From Bathymodiolus brooksi (Eukaryota; Mollusca; Bivalvia; Mytilida; Modiolidae), in assembly GCA_963680875.1 (NCBI GenBank), contig OY804585.1, forward strand, positions 48,903,085 through 48,967,084: a DNA stretch of 64,000 nucleotides, given 5' to 3'. Each line of letters begins with the position of its first letter. Positions within the stretch are counted from its first letter, which is position 1. This document shows, piece by piece, positions 48,898 through 59,852 of this stretch. A program made the translations under genes and the position numbers. The notes below the pieces were generated by a model. That model worked only from the letters and a program-made list of their open reading frames with translations, searched no databases and was not told where the DNA came from.

Positions 48898-51800
48898 TTT
48901 CACTCCAAATGACCACATACTTTAGCACACAAATGACCACATACTTTCACTCCAAATGACCACATACTTTCACTCCAAATGACCACATACTTTAGCACAC
49001 AAATGACCACATACTTTCACTCCAAATGACCACATACTTTCACTCCAAATGACCACATACTTTCACTCCAAATGACCACATACTTTAGCACACAAATGAC
49101 CACATACTTTCACTCCAAATGACCACATACTTTCACTCCAAATGACCACATACTTTCACTCCAAATGACCACATACTTTAGCACACAAATGACCACATAC
49201 TTTCACTCCAAATGACCACATACTTTCACTCCAAATGACCACATACTTTCACTCCAAATGACCACATACTTTCACTCCAAATGACCACATACTTTAGCAC
49301 ACAAATGACCACATACTTTCACTCCAAATGACCACATACTTTCACTCCAAATGACCACATACTTTCACTCCAAATGACCACATACTTTCACTCCAAATGA
49401 CCACATACTTTCACTCCAAATGACCACATACTTTCACTCCAAATGACCACATACTTTCACTCCAAATGACCACATACTTTAGCACACAAATGACCACATA
49501 CTTTCACTCCAAATGACCACATACTTTCACTCCAAATGACCACATACTTTCACTCCAAATGACCACATACTTTAGCACACAAATGACCACATACTTTCAC
49601 TCCAAATGACCACATACTTTCACTCCAAATGACCACATACTTTAGCACACAAATGACCACATACTTTCACTCCAAATGACCACATACTTTCACTCCAAAT
49701 GACCACATACTTTCACTCCAAATGACCACATACTTTCACTCCAAATGACCACATACTTTAGCACACAAATGACCACATACTTTCACTCCAAATGACCACA
49801 TACTTTCACTCCAAATGACCACATACTTTAGCACACAAATGACCACATACTTTCACTCCAAATGACCACATACTTTCACTCCAAATGACCACATACTTTC
49901 ACTCCAAATGACCACATACTTTCACTCCAAATGACCACATACTTTAGCACACAAATGACCACATACTTTCACTCCAAATGACCACATACTTTCACTCCAA
50001 ATGACCACATACTTTCACTCCAAATGACCACATACTTTCACTCCAAATGACCACATACTTTCACTCCAAATGACCACATACTTTCACTCCAAATGACCAC
50101 ATACTTTCACTCCAAATGACCACATACTTTCACTCCAAATGACCACATACTTTCACTCCAAATGACCACATACTTTAGCACACAAATGACCACATACTTT
50201 CACTCCAAATGACCACATACTTTCACTCCAAATGACCACATACTTTCACTCCAAATGACCACATACTTTAGCACACAAATGACCACATACTTTCACTCCA
50301 AATGACCACATACTTTCACTCCAAATGACCACATACTTTAGCACACAAATGACCACATACTTTCACTCCAAATGACCACATACTTTCACTCCAAATGACC
50401 ACATACTTTCACTCCAAATGACCACATACTTTCACTCCAAATGACCACATACTTTATCTCCAAATGACCACATACTTTAGCACACAAATGACCACATACT
50501 TTCACTCCAAATGACCACATACTTTAGCACACAAATGACCACATACTTTCACTCCAAATGACCACATACTTTCACTCCAAATGACCACATACTTTCACTC
50601 CAAATGACCTCATACTTTAGCACACAAATGACCACATACTTTCACTCCAAATGACCACATACTTTCACTCCAAATGACCACATACTTTAGCACACAAATG
50701 ACCACATACTTTCACTCCAAATGACCACATACTTTCACTCCAAATGACCACATACTTTCACTCCAAATGACCACATACTTTCACTCCAAATGACCACATA
50801 CTTTCACTCCAAATGACCACATACTTTAGCACACAAATGACCACATACTTTCACTCCAAATGACCACATACTTTCACTCCAAATGACCACATACTTTCAC
50901 TCCAAATGACCACATACTTTCACTCCAAATGACCACATACTTTCACTCCAAATGACCACATACTTTCACTCCAAATGACCACATACTTTCACTCCAAATG
51001 ACCACATACTTTCACTCCAAATGACCACATACTTTCACTCCAAATGACCACATACTTTAGCACACAAATGACCACATACTTTCACTCCAAATGACCACAT
51101 ACTTTCACTCCAAATGACCACATACTTTCACTCCAAATGACCACATACTTTCACTCCAAATGACCACATACTTTCACTCCAAATGACCACATACTTTCAC
51201 TCCAAATGACCACATACTTTCACTCCAAATGACCACATACTTTAGCACACAAATGACCACATACTTTCACTCCAAATGACCACATACTTTCACTCCAAAT
51301 GACCACATACTTTCACTCCAAATGACCACATACTTTCACTCCAAATGACCACATACTTTAGCACACAAATGACCACATACTTTCACTCCAAATGACCACA
51401 TACTTTCACTCCAAATGACCACATACTTTCACTCCAAATGACCACATACTTTAGCACACAAATGACCACATACTTTCACTCCAAATGACCACATACTTTC
51501 ACTCCAAATGACCACATACTTTCACTCCAAATGACCACATACTTTCACTCCAAATGACCACATACTTTCACTCCAAATGACCACATACTTTCACTCCAAA
51601 TGACCACATACTTTCACTCCAAATGACCACATACTTTCACTCCAAATGACCACATACTTTAGCACACAAATGACCACATACTTTCACTCCAAATGACCAC
51701 ATACTTTCACTCCAAATGACCACATACTTTCACTCCAAATGACCACATACTTTCACTCCAAATGACCACATACTTTCACTCCAAATGACCACATACTTTC

Positions 51801-52485
51801 ACTCCAAATGACCACATACTTTAGCACACAAATGACCACATACTTTCACTCCAAATGACCACATACTTTAGCACACAAATGACCACATACTTTCACTCCA
51901 AATGACCACATACTTTCACTTCAAATGACCACATACTTTCACTCCAAATGACCACATACTTTCACTCCAAATGACCACATACTTTCACTCCAAATGACCA
52001 CATACTTTCACTCCAAATGACCACATACTTTCACTCCAAATGACCACATACTTTCACTCCAAATGACCACATACTTTAGCACACAAATGACCACATACTT
52101 TCACTCCAAATGACCACATACTTTCACTCCAAATGACCACATACTTTCACTCCAAATGACCACATACTTTCACTCCAAATGACCACATACTTTCACTCCA
52201 AATGACCACATACTTTCACTTCAAATGACCACATACTTTCACTCCAAATGACCACATACTTTAGCACACAAATGACCACATACTTTCACTCCAAATGACC
52301 ACATACTTTCACTCCAAATGACCACATACTTTAGCACACAAATGACCACATACTTTCACTCCAAATGACCACATACTTTCACTCCAAATGACCACATACT
52401 TTCACTCCAAATGACCACATACTTTCACTCCAAATGACCACATACTTTCACTCCAAATGACCACATACTTTCGCACACAAATGAG
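48898..52485. repeat. Two-letter 23/24-bp minisatellite, about 154 units
   Basis: Two unit types alternate irregularly: A (23 bp, CACTCCAAATGACCACATAC plus TTT) and B (24 bp, AGCACACAAATGACCACATA plus CTTT). I read about 125 A and 29 B units plus a terminal hybrid (TCGCACACAAATGAG). The unit count reproduces the array length to within a base or so. Only four substitutions were noticed in 3.6 kb (near 50456, 50610, 51920 and 52220), so the array is far more homogeneous than the others. It ends abruptly on both sides. No frame of any length is open. Confidence 0.95.
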
Positions 52486-52489
52486 AATA

Positions 52490-52999
52490 TACACATAGAT
52501 ATTATAATGGAAGGGTCAGCGAATTTTCCACGGTAACTGATAACTTGGTAAGAAGATAGAATATGTTGATTACAGACCCTTGCTCTAGGATAAACATATA
52601 TAACGGATGCTTCTAGCAGATTGTATACCAATTTGCCACAATCATCCAAACATATAATGGTCTTCGTGTGAGACCACCAATATGTCATTAGTTTGCTAGA
52701 TTAAATATTGAATATAAAATATTGAAATGATATGGAACAAAGCAAACATGCATTGGCTTAATTGGTTGCTGGGCCCACTAGTTCAGCTAACGCAGTTTAT
52801 ATCATATCGTCAAAACCTTCCACGAAGAGTCAGTTATAACTCTTAGATTATATAGTTTACGACAAAAATTGTTTTATGATTTTATTAGTTTATATGTGCC
52901 AGATTAATAAAGTCACCATAAAAATAATCATGGCAATTACCATTTTGGAACTGATCTCTGTATGCAAAATTGTATTTGTATAGAAGACACTTATATTAG
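52490..52999. other. No gene seen
   Basis: AT-rich sequence. An 87-codon minus frame (52425-52688) begins inside this stretch and is partly minisatellite. Confidence 0.4.
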
Positions 53000-53100
53000 T
53001 AATATTAAAACGTAAATATTGCATTTAGTGCGCACGACGCTTTTCTTGAATAACCTTCCTTACATGCGCTCATAATCAAAAGATTGGACAACCACACAAT
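53000..53100 (-). repeat. Dispersed repeat R4 copy
   Basis: Minus strand reads GGAAGGTTATTCAAGAAAAG, then CGTCGTGCGCACTAAATGC. The CTGATGA block is altered. Confidence 0.45.
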
Positions 53101-53299
53101 ATAAAAGTCTTTTAGGGCAAGTGATGCTTGTTTATTGCATGTTTTCATGAAAGTAGTATCACTAGTGTAAGCGTGTTTCCGTTATCTCAAAATTAGAGTC
53201 ATTGATAGCAGAAAACACATACGGACAAAACAAATCAATAGAGAAATGTGAACGGCAATATAATGGATAAAAGGAACGCTACTATCCAAAATGGAAAAT

Positions 53300-53470
53300 T
53301 GGAATAAAAACGTAGTTCTTGAATCTAGCGCGCACGGCACTTTTCTGGAATAACATTCCTCTTATTCGCTTCATTATCAAAAGATAAACCAAAGGGCCTA
53401 TGCAGGACAGCAAAAATGCACTATGTCACCTATGTCTCAGGGCAGAGGGTATTAACTTTTCCAATGGGAA
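53300..53470 (-). repeat. Dispersed repeat R4 copy
   Basis: Minus strand reads GGAATGTTATTCCAGAAAAG, then TGCCGTGCGCGCTAGATTC. It extends through GCAGGACAGCAAAAATGCAC and ATGTCTCAGGGCAGAGGG, which parallel sequence near 23310-23345 and 57500. Confidence 0.45.
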
Positions 53471-54618
53471 GGAACACTCGTTTAGTTAGTAGTAAGCGTG
53501 TGCATTGTTAGTTGTTCTTTAACCCTTGGTATACATTTAAATTACAAAGATAAATGTATAGAGGTAGGATTATTTACATTTAATATATCCTCAAAGTATT
53601 TCCTACAATTACTGTTGAACAAATGAATCAGTGCGTGTCTAGAATAAACCTTTTGAAGCTTAATCATGCATTGAAATCTATAGAACTACAGCAGCAAAAA
53701 ATGCAACTTGTTTCAATTGGAATACAAATAATTTGACAAAATATTATATTGCTAAAACGAATAAAATCGATGTCTATCAACACATTGAGGGTATAAGTCG
53801 TGTTCTCATAATTTGTCTAGAGAAAGCCAACACATAAAACTAAAAACCATGAGCAACACGGACCTTACCAAAAAAGCAGGGGTGAAGGGTAAACAATTCC
53901 TGCTTCTTATAATACACCCACCATGTTATTCATATATACAGTCAAGTTCTGTAAAAATCTTGGCAGTGAAAACTTGTTTTCCATAACTTTATTTGATAGC
54001 AGATAAAAACGTAACTGTCAATGGATTTACACTTAGAATAAAAGGAACGAAAGTGTATATTTCATATCAACACCAAAATGGTTTACTTCACTGTGTTCAT
54101 CCAAAATAATACGTTGTCTGATATCAATTAAAGAGCTTGTTAGGAATACAATAATTGTATTGTGGTAGAACATTTGCTTGACATCTACAATTAAAGCAAA
54201 ATTTAGGTAGCCAGTACATTGCTGGAATATGTCTATGAGGGGATGTTTTAGGTAGCCAGTATATTGCTGGAATATGTCTATGAGGGGATGTGGTGTTAAG
54301 AGGCCTGATGAGTAGAAAAAAACCATGAGAATATTGGTGAAATATTTATATGCGGACAGGAAGGTTATATTATATTATTAACAATATACTATAATATTAG
54401 AATGTCAAACAAATCATATCTAACTGTTAAAAAGTTGCTAATAATAAATAAACACAATTTCAAATGTTTGAAAAGGGAGATCCCAGGCACGTGGTCGTAG
54501 TACAGGTTAGTGTAAGAAACTTGCGTTGGCAATGGTCGTGTTTTCGCATTATGGGGGGTCTTTAGGGTGATTACTTTAAATGTACTAGGTCTTAATGAAA
54601 TAGTTTGTGGATCCTTAC
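53471..54618. other. 5' end of the receptor intron; no exon recognised
   Basis: It holds a mytilid-type fragment at 53800-53915 (CACATAAAACTAAAAACCAT, GAGCAACACGGACCTTACC, GGGGTGAAGGGTAAACAATT) and a 46-bp direct repeat (two copies, 54203-54293, TAGGTAGCCAGTA(C/T)ATTGCT). A 97-codon minus frame (54033-54326) spans the direct repeat and shows no known domain. Confidence 0.5.
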
Positions 54619-54837
54619 CTGTGTATCTGCATATATGAATTTTAACTCATAACCGTTTAAGATATCCGTACGATTTGAAATTTCTTCAGCTGTAGACTCA
54701 AATAAAATTGGCAAAAAGTTGGCATATTTGCTCCACCAGTAATTAGTTTGTTCTAATAGTCCTGCAACGTACAGTGGTATAGCAGCCATGTACGACTTTA
54801 TAATAAAGATTTGTATTATAAAAATTATCCGTAACAT
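54619..54837 (-). CDS. Exon 1 of a GABA-B-receptor-like gene (signal peptide and start of ligand-binding domain)
   Basis: First coding exon, 73 codons, ending at a consensus donor (CAG|GTAAGG, GT at 54618-54617) in phase 0. The ATG at 54837 is chosen because an in-frame TGA lies seven codons upstream with no other ATG between. Residues 1-19 form a signal peptide: Arg3, then a hydrophobic core IIFIIQIFII, with likely cleavage near SYMAA. Residues 20-28 (IPLYVAGLL) match the first beta strand of the ANF-receptor/periplasmic-binding fold. Residues 43-73 match the first helix and second strand of GABA-B-type receptors (LPILFESTAEEI, then the NRTDILNGYEL block, then YADTQ). N55-R-T57 is a potential N-glycosylation site. 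Joined to exon 2 it gives a continuous 119-residue N-terminal part. The protein would be a plasma-membrane class C receptor with its ligand-binding lobe outside. The transmembrane exons are not in the window. Homology is judged by eye. Confidence 0.75.
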
Positions 54838-54900
54838 TTTCAATAAATAAATGTTTCAGTCAGATTTTAATATCTTATATATATAATTGACGTCACATAG
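54838..54900 (-). promoter_or_regulatory. Candidate core promoter: CRE palindrome and TATA-like stretch
   Basis: Reading toward the gene, a perfect cAMP-response-element palindrome TGACGTCA (54888-54895) is followed four bases later by an alternating TATATATATAA (about 54876-54886), about 50 and 40 bases before the ATG at 54837. If the TATA works in the usual geometry, transcription would start only 10-20 bases before the ATG. No CpG island or initiator is obvious. The elements are seen directly; promoter function is inference. Confidence 0.4.
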
Positions 54901-56023
54901 TATTGATTTGTCATTAAATACAGACATCAGTTTATCCAATGGAAATAAGTTTTGAATTTATTGGATAGGATGTTAATCTAGGTATGTAAGATCAACATAA
55001 ATAACAAAACCATCAAATCTCAAGAATAAACGTTAGGGCACGCCTAGAGGGTTATCAAAAATGGACAATCCACGGAACACTATTGTTCAACGAAATCAGC
55101 GTGATAGTCAATAAACCTTTGCAGCAAGCATGTTATATCATCTCGCATTGCGTGTTTTCCGTAATTAATTAAAGTAGACATATCTAAATAACACTAATTT
55201 TCCCAGGATTTGTTTTGCTCTAACAAGTGTATATGAAGGTCACAACGTTAAGTATTTTAACACTGGTATATCGGAAATTGTGGTTAACGGGTCGAAAGTT
55301 GAAAAAAAGACTATTCATGCTAGTCCTGATCAAAGACTAGAACTAGATTAGCATTATCTCGCTGACTAATCAACATATCTCATTTACATGTTGATGGGAG
55401 TAAATTTTGAAGTATAACTTCACTGTTCCTGTCCACGTTCCATGTCGCCACTACTAATCTGAAATACATTTTTTCTAAAGTAACTAAACATATATTCCAT
55501 ATATGAACTATTTCAAAATTCTGCTAATGCATTTGTACCGTATATTGTAGCCTTGTTTAGCATATGCTATAAGCTATAATAAATTTCACATATAGTCTCA
55601 ATAGCAGTGAAAATTGTCTGAACGACGAAGCCTCAAAAACACATTTACAAGTGGAAATCATTATCAGATTTATACTATGAATCTCGATGATTATGTAGGA
55701 AGAAATGACAATAATTTGACTGTTTAATACCGAATTGAGACAGTATTGCTGGGAGCAATGCTAGATTCAATTAAAAAAAACATCTGATTTTTAGCCTGGT
55801 CACAAGATGTATGACAATGCTGTTCAGATTCTACTCCAATAGAAGTGTCTTCCCCTTCGCTTTACTTTGTAAGATGCAAAATATGAAATACAAATTTAGT
55901 TAATTTTCAAATAATACTATTCAGTTACATTTATCAGGCCATAATGCGTGTCCCACATTGTACCTAAGAACTTTATATCATTTTACAACCTCCTGAGAAA
56001 TTATAGTATATCCTTTACATTGT
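54901..56023. other. Receptor 5' flank; no gene seen
   Basis: AT-rich sequence with an R3 fragment at 55022-55085 (AAACGTTAGGGCACGCCTAG, then TCAAAAATGGACAATCCACG). Confidence 0.45.
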
Positions 56024-56222
56024 TAATAAACGTCAGAGATTATCGACGGGGCAATCAAAAATGGACAATGCAGAGAAACCGGAAACATAGAGTACACAAA
56101 CCAAAGACAAACAAAGGCACAATTAACACAATATGTGTTGGACACTGCTATGCACAAACAAGCACATATAACGTAAATAAGACATGAGCCCTCCTACAAT
56201 CACCTGGAGGAAAAGACGAACC
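56024..56222 (+). repeat. Dispersed repeat R3, full copy
   Basis: AAACGTCAGAGATTATCGAC to CACCTGGAGGAAAAGACGAA. One of the clearest copies. Confidence 0.75.
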
Positions 56223-56479
56223 CATTTAATGTACCTTGCGTAAAAAAATAATAGCAAATAAATCAAAATAGCATTCAAATTTTCTAAAAGAAAAAGTACA
56301 ACAAGCAACATTTTTTTATGTATTTCAAGTATTAATGATGTTAGAGTTTATGTTATAAGTGTGGATGATATTTATGTTTGGTGAATAATTTGTGTCACAA
56401 ATGACCACGAATATGTTCCACTTGTCGTAAAGACTATCAGGCACATTCCTCATTCATTGATTTCCCAACTAGGGTAACA

Positions 56480-56705
56480 CGACGGATTTCATTAGCAGAA
56501 CAGGAACTGCTCACTCGTCCGGAGCACCTGAGTTTATCCCCGGTTTTTAGTATGGTTCGTGTTACTCGATCTGAAGTTTTATGTGTAATGTTTTGTAGAT
56601 CGTTGACTGTCCTTGTTTCTTTTTTCTGTTGGCCATTATGTTGTCTGTCCTTCTTTGATTTACGGATTCTGATTACCCCTTTGGTATTTTCAAACTCTTC
56701 TTATA
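56480..56705 (-). repeat. Mytilid-type dispersed repeat
   Basis: On this strand AGGAACTGCTCACTCGTCCG, GAGCACCTGAGTTTATCCCC, TTTTGTAGATCGTTGACTGT, GGCCATTATGTTGTCTGTC and GATTACCCCTTTGGTATTTT are in the order known to me from mussel repeats. The best copy in the window. Confidence 0.7.
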
Positions 56706-57082
56706 TTATAAGATTTCACTCCTAGTTGTACTATCTAACTTGGAAAGCTTTTGAATAGGCAGTTTGTGTCATATTTCGTTTTTGTGCTCTGTGTTGTCTA
56801 AAACAATGTTTGCGTAAAACTTTGAATTTATCGGTCACAATGCTTATTATGTCACTAATTGGACAGTGTAGCATCAAAAGTCGGATGACTGAACCAATTC
56901 CGTTATTTCTTTTTTAAATAATATTTTACCGTTTCTAACAACAGCTCTTTATAATCATGATGGTCTTACCGTTATTTATGATACTTTATAACGGACAAAT
57001 CATAAAATGTACGAAATAATTGAAAATATGCAAATTCCTTATATATTTTTTAATATTATAATTCATACCCTCTTTGATCCGG
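56706..57082. other. No gene seen
   Basis: AT-rich sequence; nothing recognised. Confidence 0.4.
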
Positions 57083-57336
57083 GAACCGTCGTGGTAGTGA
57101 TCGCATGGTAGTTGGATTTACAATCAGTTCCTATCACCACTAACGTTGTGACTTCGAACCCCACACATGCGAGGTGTACTCGATACAATTTTATGTGATA
57201 ACATTTGTCAGTTAATTGCGACAGGTTGGTGGTTTTCTCCGGATCTTCCAGTTTCCTCCACCAATAAAACTGACTGCCAAAATATAGCTGAAATATTGTT
57301 GAAAGTGGCGTTTAACACCATACACCTAACCCTCAT
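57083..57336 (+). repeat. SINE family 1 copy
   Basis: Starts GAACCGTCGTGGTAGTGATC, lacks about 15 bp of the A-box region (ATTTACAATCAGTTCC), and ends GGCGTTTAACACCATACACC. Confidence 0.85.
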
Positions 57337-57404
57337 TGATGCCCATTAACTGAAGATTGAATATATTAGTTTAATCAGTCAATTATTCCGGTGACGTTGT
57401 TTTC

Positions 57405-57530
57405 ATTCATTGTGATTTTTGGAATAACCTTCATCCGGTTCACTCATAATCCAGATATTGGAATACCAAAAAATTTAAAAGTAGTTTAGGTCAAATGAAA
57501 CAAAGGCCTGAAGCAGGATAGCAAAAATAA
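57405..57530 (-). repeat. Dispersed repeat R4 copy
   Basis: Minus strand reads GGATGAAGGTTATTCCAAAA, with the GAAAC block lost. Followed in the other direction by AAGGCCTGAAGCAGGATAGC. Confidence 0.45.
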
Positions 57531-57714
57531 CTGGTGGATATTTTAAATAGATTAATTTGTCGTTTGAGTAAAGTCTTCTTCTTTATTTTGGTATAATTTT
57601 TTGATAACCCATATCAGACACTCTACTTTCCCAACCAATACAATATCAATGGACTAGTAAATACTAAAATATATGTTTTCTTGCTACAAATAATTACCTT
57701 GTGGTAGTGAAAAT

Positions 57715-57935
57715 TACATCGGTTGTGTAATGGTTAGCATGCGAGTATGGTATATGGTGATACCGTTAACGCACAAGACTGGCGAGCACGATCAAAGACT
57801 GACTTCCTCTTAATTATTATCAGGAGTGGGAGTGAACCGGTTGCCTAAATGAGATAGCACTATAACATTCAACTAAGTGTCTAGTTCTTGGAAGTGAGCA
57901 TAGTCATATTCATCATTATCATTATCATTATCATC
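57715..57935 (+). repeat. SINE family 2, diverged copy, with (ATTATC)n tail
   Basis: Head ATCGGTTGTGTAATGGTTAG, body GATAGCACTATAACATTCAACT, then ATTATCATTATCATTATCAT. The B box is decayed. Confidence 0.55.
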
Positions 57936-58931
57936 AACAGTAACATGCCACGATATAGATGCAAAATGTTCACTTGGCGTGAAACAACATCGCCATACCT
58001 ATTCTCTCATTTTCTTACCTGATGGAAAATAATTGTCTCCTATCTATACAAAATCGACTGCTTCTATATCCACCGACATTTGATGCATGACCTTTATAGA
58101 AAAAAAGGGGAAACAACTTAAGCATCATATCGTCTGTCCGGGAAAGACACTCTCAGCCCACATAAAACAAATGGTAGTTCCCTTACCAATTAATCTGACA
58201 TCAGTTTCCCGGGTCATCATTCACATTAAAGTTCAATAATCACTATTGCATGAATTGCACTTCTCCCAAAATTAATCCTATTAAAGGCTAAAATGTTAGG
58301 AAGAAATATGTGAATAAGGAATATGTATGCCACTGTTTAAAACATCTAGGTCGTTGATTATTGCACGGCTCTCTAAGAGTAATAAAACTACAACCCAGGT
58401 TTAAAGTGTACAATATCTCATATCTCTGTGATATATTGCATAGTTCGTAGCTGTTGCTTACATTCTGGTAAATAAACCATAAAAGATCAAACAATAATCT
58501 GCCATGCAATTTGTTTTTAATAATTATGATTAAATCAATCAATACATATTTAATTTCATAAATAGTAAAAAAACTTTTATGAAAGAGAAAGATAATCTGG
58601 TCGTTGACAGTGATGGGATAATACGTATTGAATTGATTTAATGTTTGATGTTTTGGTTTCAAATAGTTCTGAATATCCAGAATAGCCATTCATGTTTATA
58701 ATAATGTGTCACATTACCTTGCTCGTGATTAGAATTCAGATTAATATACTTTATGTTTGATATTGCAAAATTAACATTAACGTTTATAGATGGAATGTTC
58801 ATCTGATGTGTCAAATGATGTGTTAATGGTTAAACTTGCCATCAAGTAATCGGACGTAAATGATGTCAGATTGTCAATACATGTCTTCCGTTGTCACAAT
58901 TGTAGTCTAGTCTTGTGGAAAATACTATTGT
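57936..58931. other. No gene that can be supported
   Basis: AT-rich sequence. A 133-codon minus frame (58288-58689) is the longest non-repetitive unassigned frame in the window. Its composition (Ile/Tyr/Phe/Asn-rich) is what random AT-rich DNA gives, and no motif is recognised. Confidence 0.45.
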
Positions 58932-59195
58932 CAATAAACGATAGAGAATGCCGAAGAGGCAATCAAAAATGGACAATCTAGAGAAACTGGCAACATTGGG
59001 TACACAAGACGCAAGACGAAGACAAATAAAACAAGAACACAACACTATATGTGTTGGATACTACGTACCATAGACAAGCAAGCATAAATAAAATAAATAG
59101 GACATGACCCCCCCCCCCCCCCCCCCTTTGCAAACAACTGGAGGTAAAGACGAACCGAACATTGTTTTCATGTGGAAATCGTAACGGACATCATA
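58932..59195 (+). repeat. Dispersed repeat R3 copy with a 19-C run
   Basis: AAACGATAGAGAATGCCGAA to ATGTGGAAATCGTAACGGAC. The ACCCTCC block of the family is expanded to C19 at 59108-59126. Confidence 0.75.
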
Positions 59196-59599
59196 ACACA
59201 GAACTGTAAGCTATTGAGTTTGCATTTCGTGTTTGTTCTTCTCTCCTGGACAAGTTCAACATCAAAGCATAATGATTGTATTGAACTTTATTTAAGAATA
59301 CATTTACAATTATAAAAATGGCAGAGTGGTTGCACCAATAAATATAACATATAAACTGTTCAGGCACAGTTGGTAATTACCATGCAAACATTAATGGGTC
59401 AGGTTGGAAAATCTTCATGGGACGAATGTTTTTCCATTGCTCATAAGTCATAAGACATTTACTTATTTAACATAGGGCAATATGTGTTTGTGTCATACCT
59501 TTGAGTCTGCCGTGAACTATTATCCTTCAGTTATTGTGATATAATTTATTAACCATTTTCAACATAATTATGCTAATTTATGTTCTTTTACCTCTTTCG
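59196..59599. other. No gene seen
   Basis: AT-rich sequence; nothing recognised. Confidence 0.4.
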
Positions 59600-59852
59600 G
59601 GGACCGTCGTAGTCGTGATCGTATGGTAATTGGTAACTACCTGTGCAATCAGTGCCTATCACCACTAAAGCTGTGTGCTCGAATCCTGCTCATGGCAAGG
59701 TGTGCTCGATACAACATTTTGGAAAACGTTTGGCTGTGACTTGCAACAGGTCATTGGTTTTCTTTGGGTACTCCGGTTTTCTACACCAATAAAACTTGCC
59801 GAAACGATATAACTGAAATATTGTTGAAAGTGGTGTTAAATACCATAACTCT
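59600..59852 (+). repeat. SINE family 1 copy
   Basis: GGACCGTCGTAGTCGTGATC to GGTGTTAAATACCATAACTC. The A-box region is shortened (GGTAATTGGTAACTACC). Confidence 0.85.

Larger units (their letters stand above)
7142..54618 (-). other. Inferred 47.5-kb phase-0 intron between the two receptor exons
   Basis: It is bounded by the GTAAGG donor at the exon at 54619 and the TTTTTGCAG acceptor before the exon at 7141. The joined peptide shows no missing segment relative to GABA-B-type receptors, so the exons look consecutive. The intron carries four minisatellite arrays (about 10.4 kb together), two dead non-LTR retrotransposons, a dead Merlin-type transposase and many SINEs. Both retrotransposons and the transposase are antisense to the gene. 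An unrecognised small exon inside cannot be excluded. Confidence 0.6.

Noticed and set aside
48898..52485. CRISPR-like regular array
   Set aside because: Repeats are contiguous with no unique spacers, and the DNA is eukaryotic.
58288..58689. 133-codon minus-strand frame
   Set aside because: Composition is that of random AT-rich DNA; no motif, no signal peptide and no convincing splice partner.
150..59700. tRNA genes at the GTTCGAATCC-type boxes
   Set aside because: They lie inside repeated SINE copies, and no full cloverleaf with acceptor stem could be drawn.
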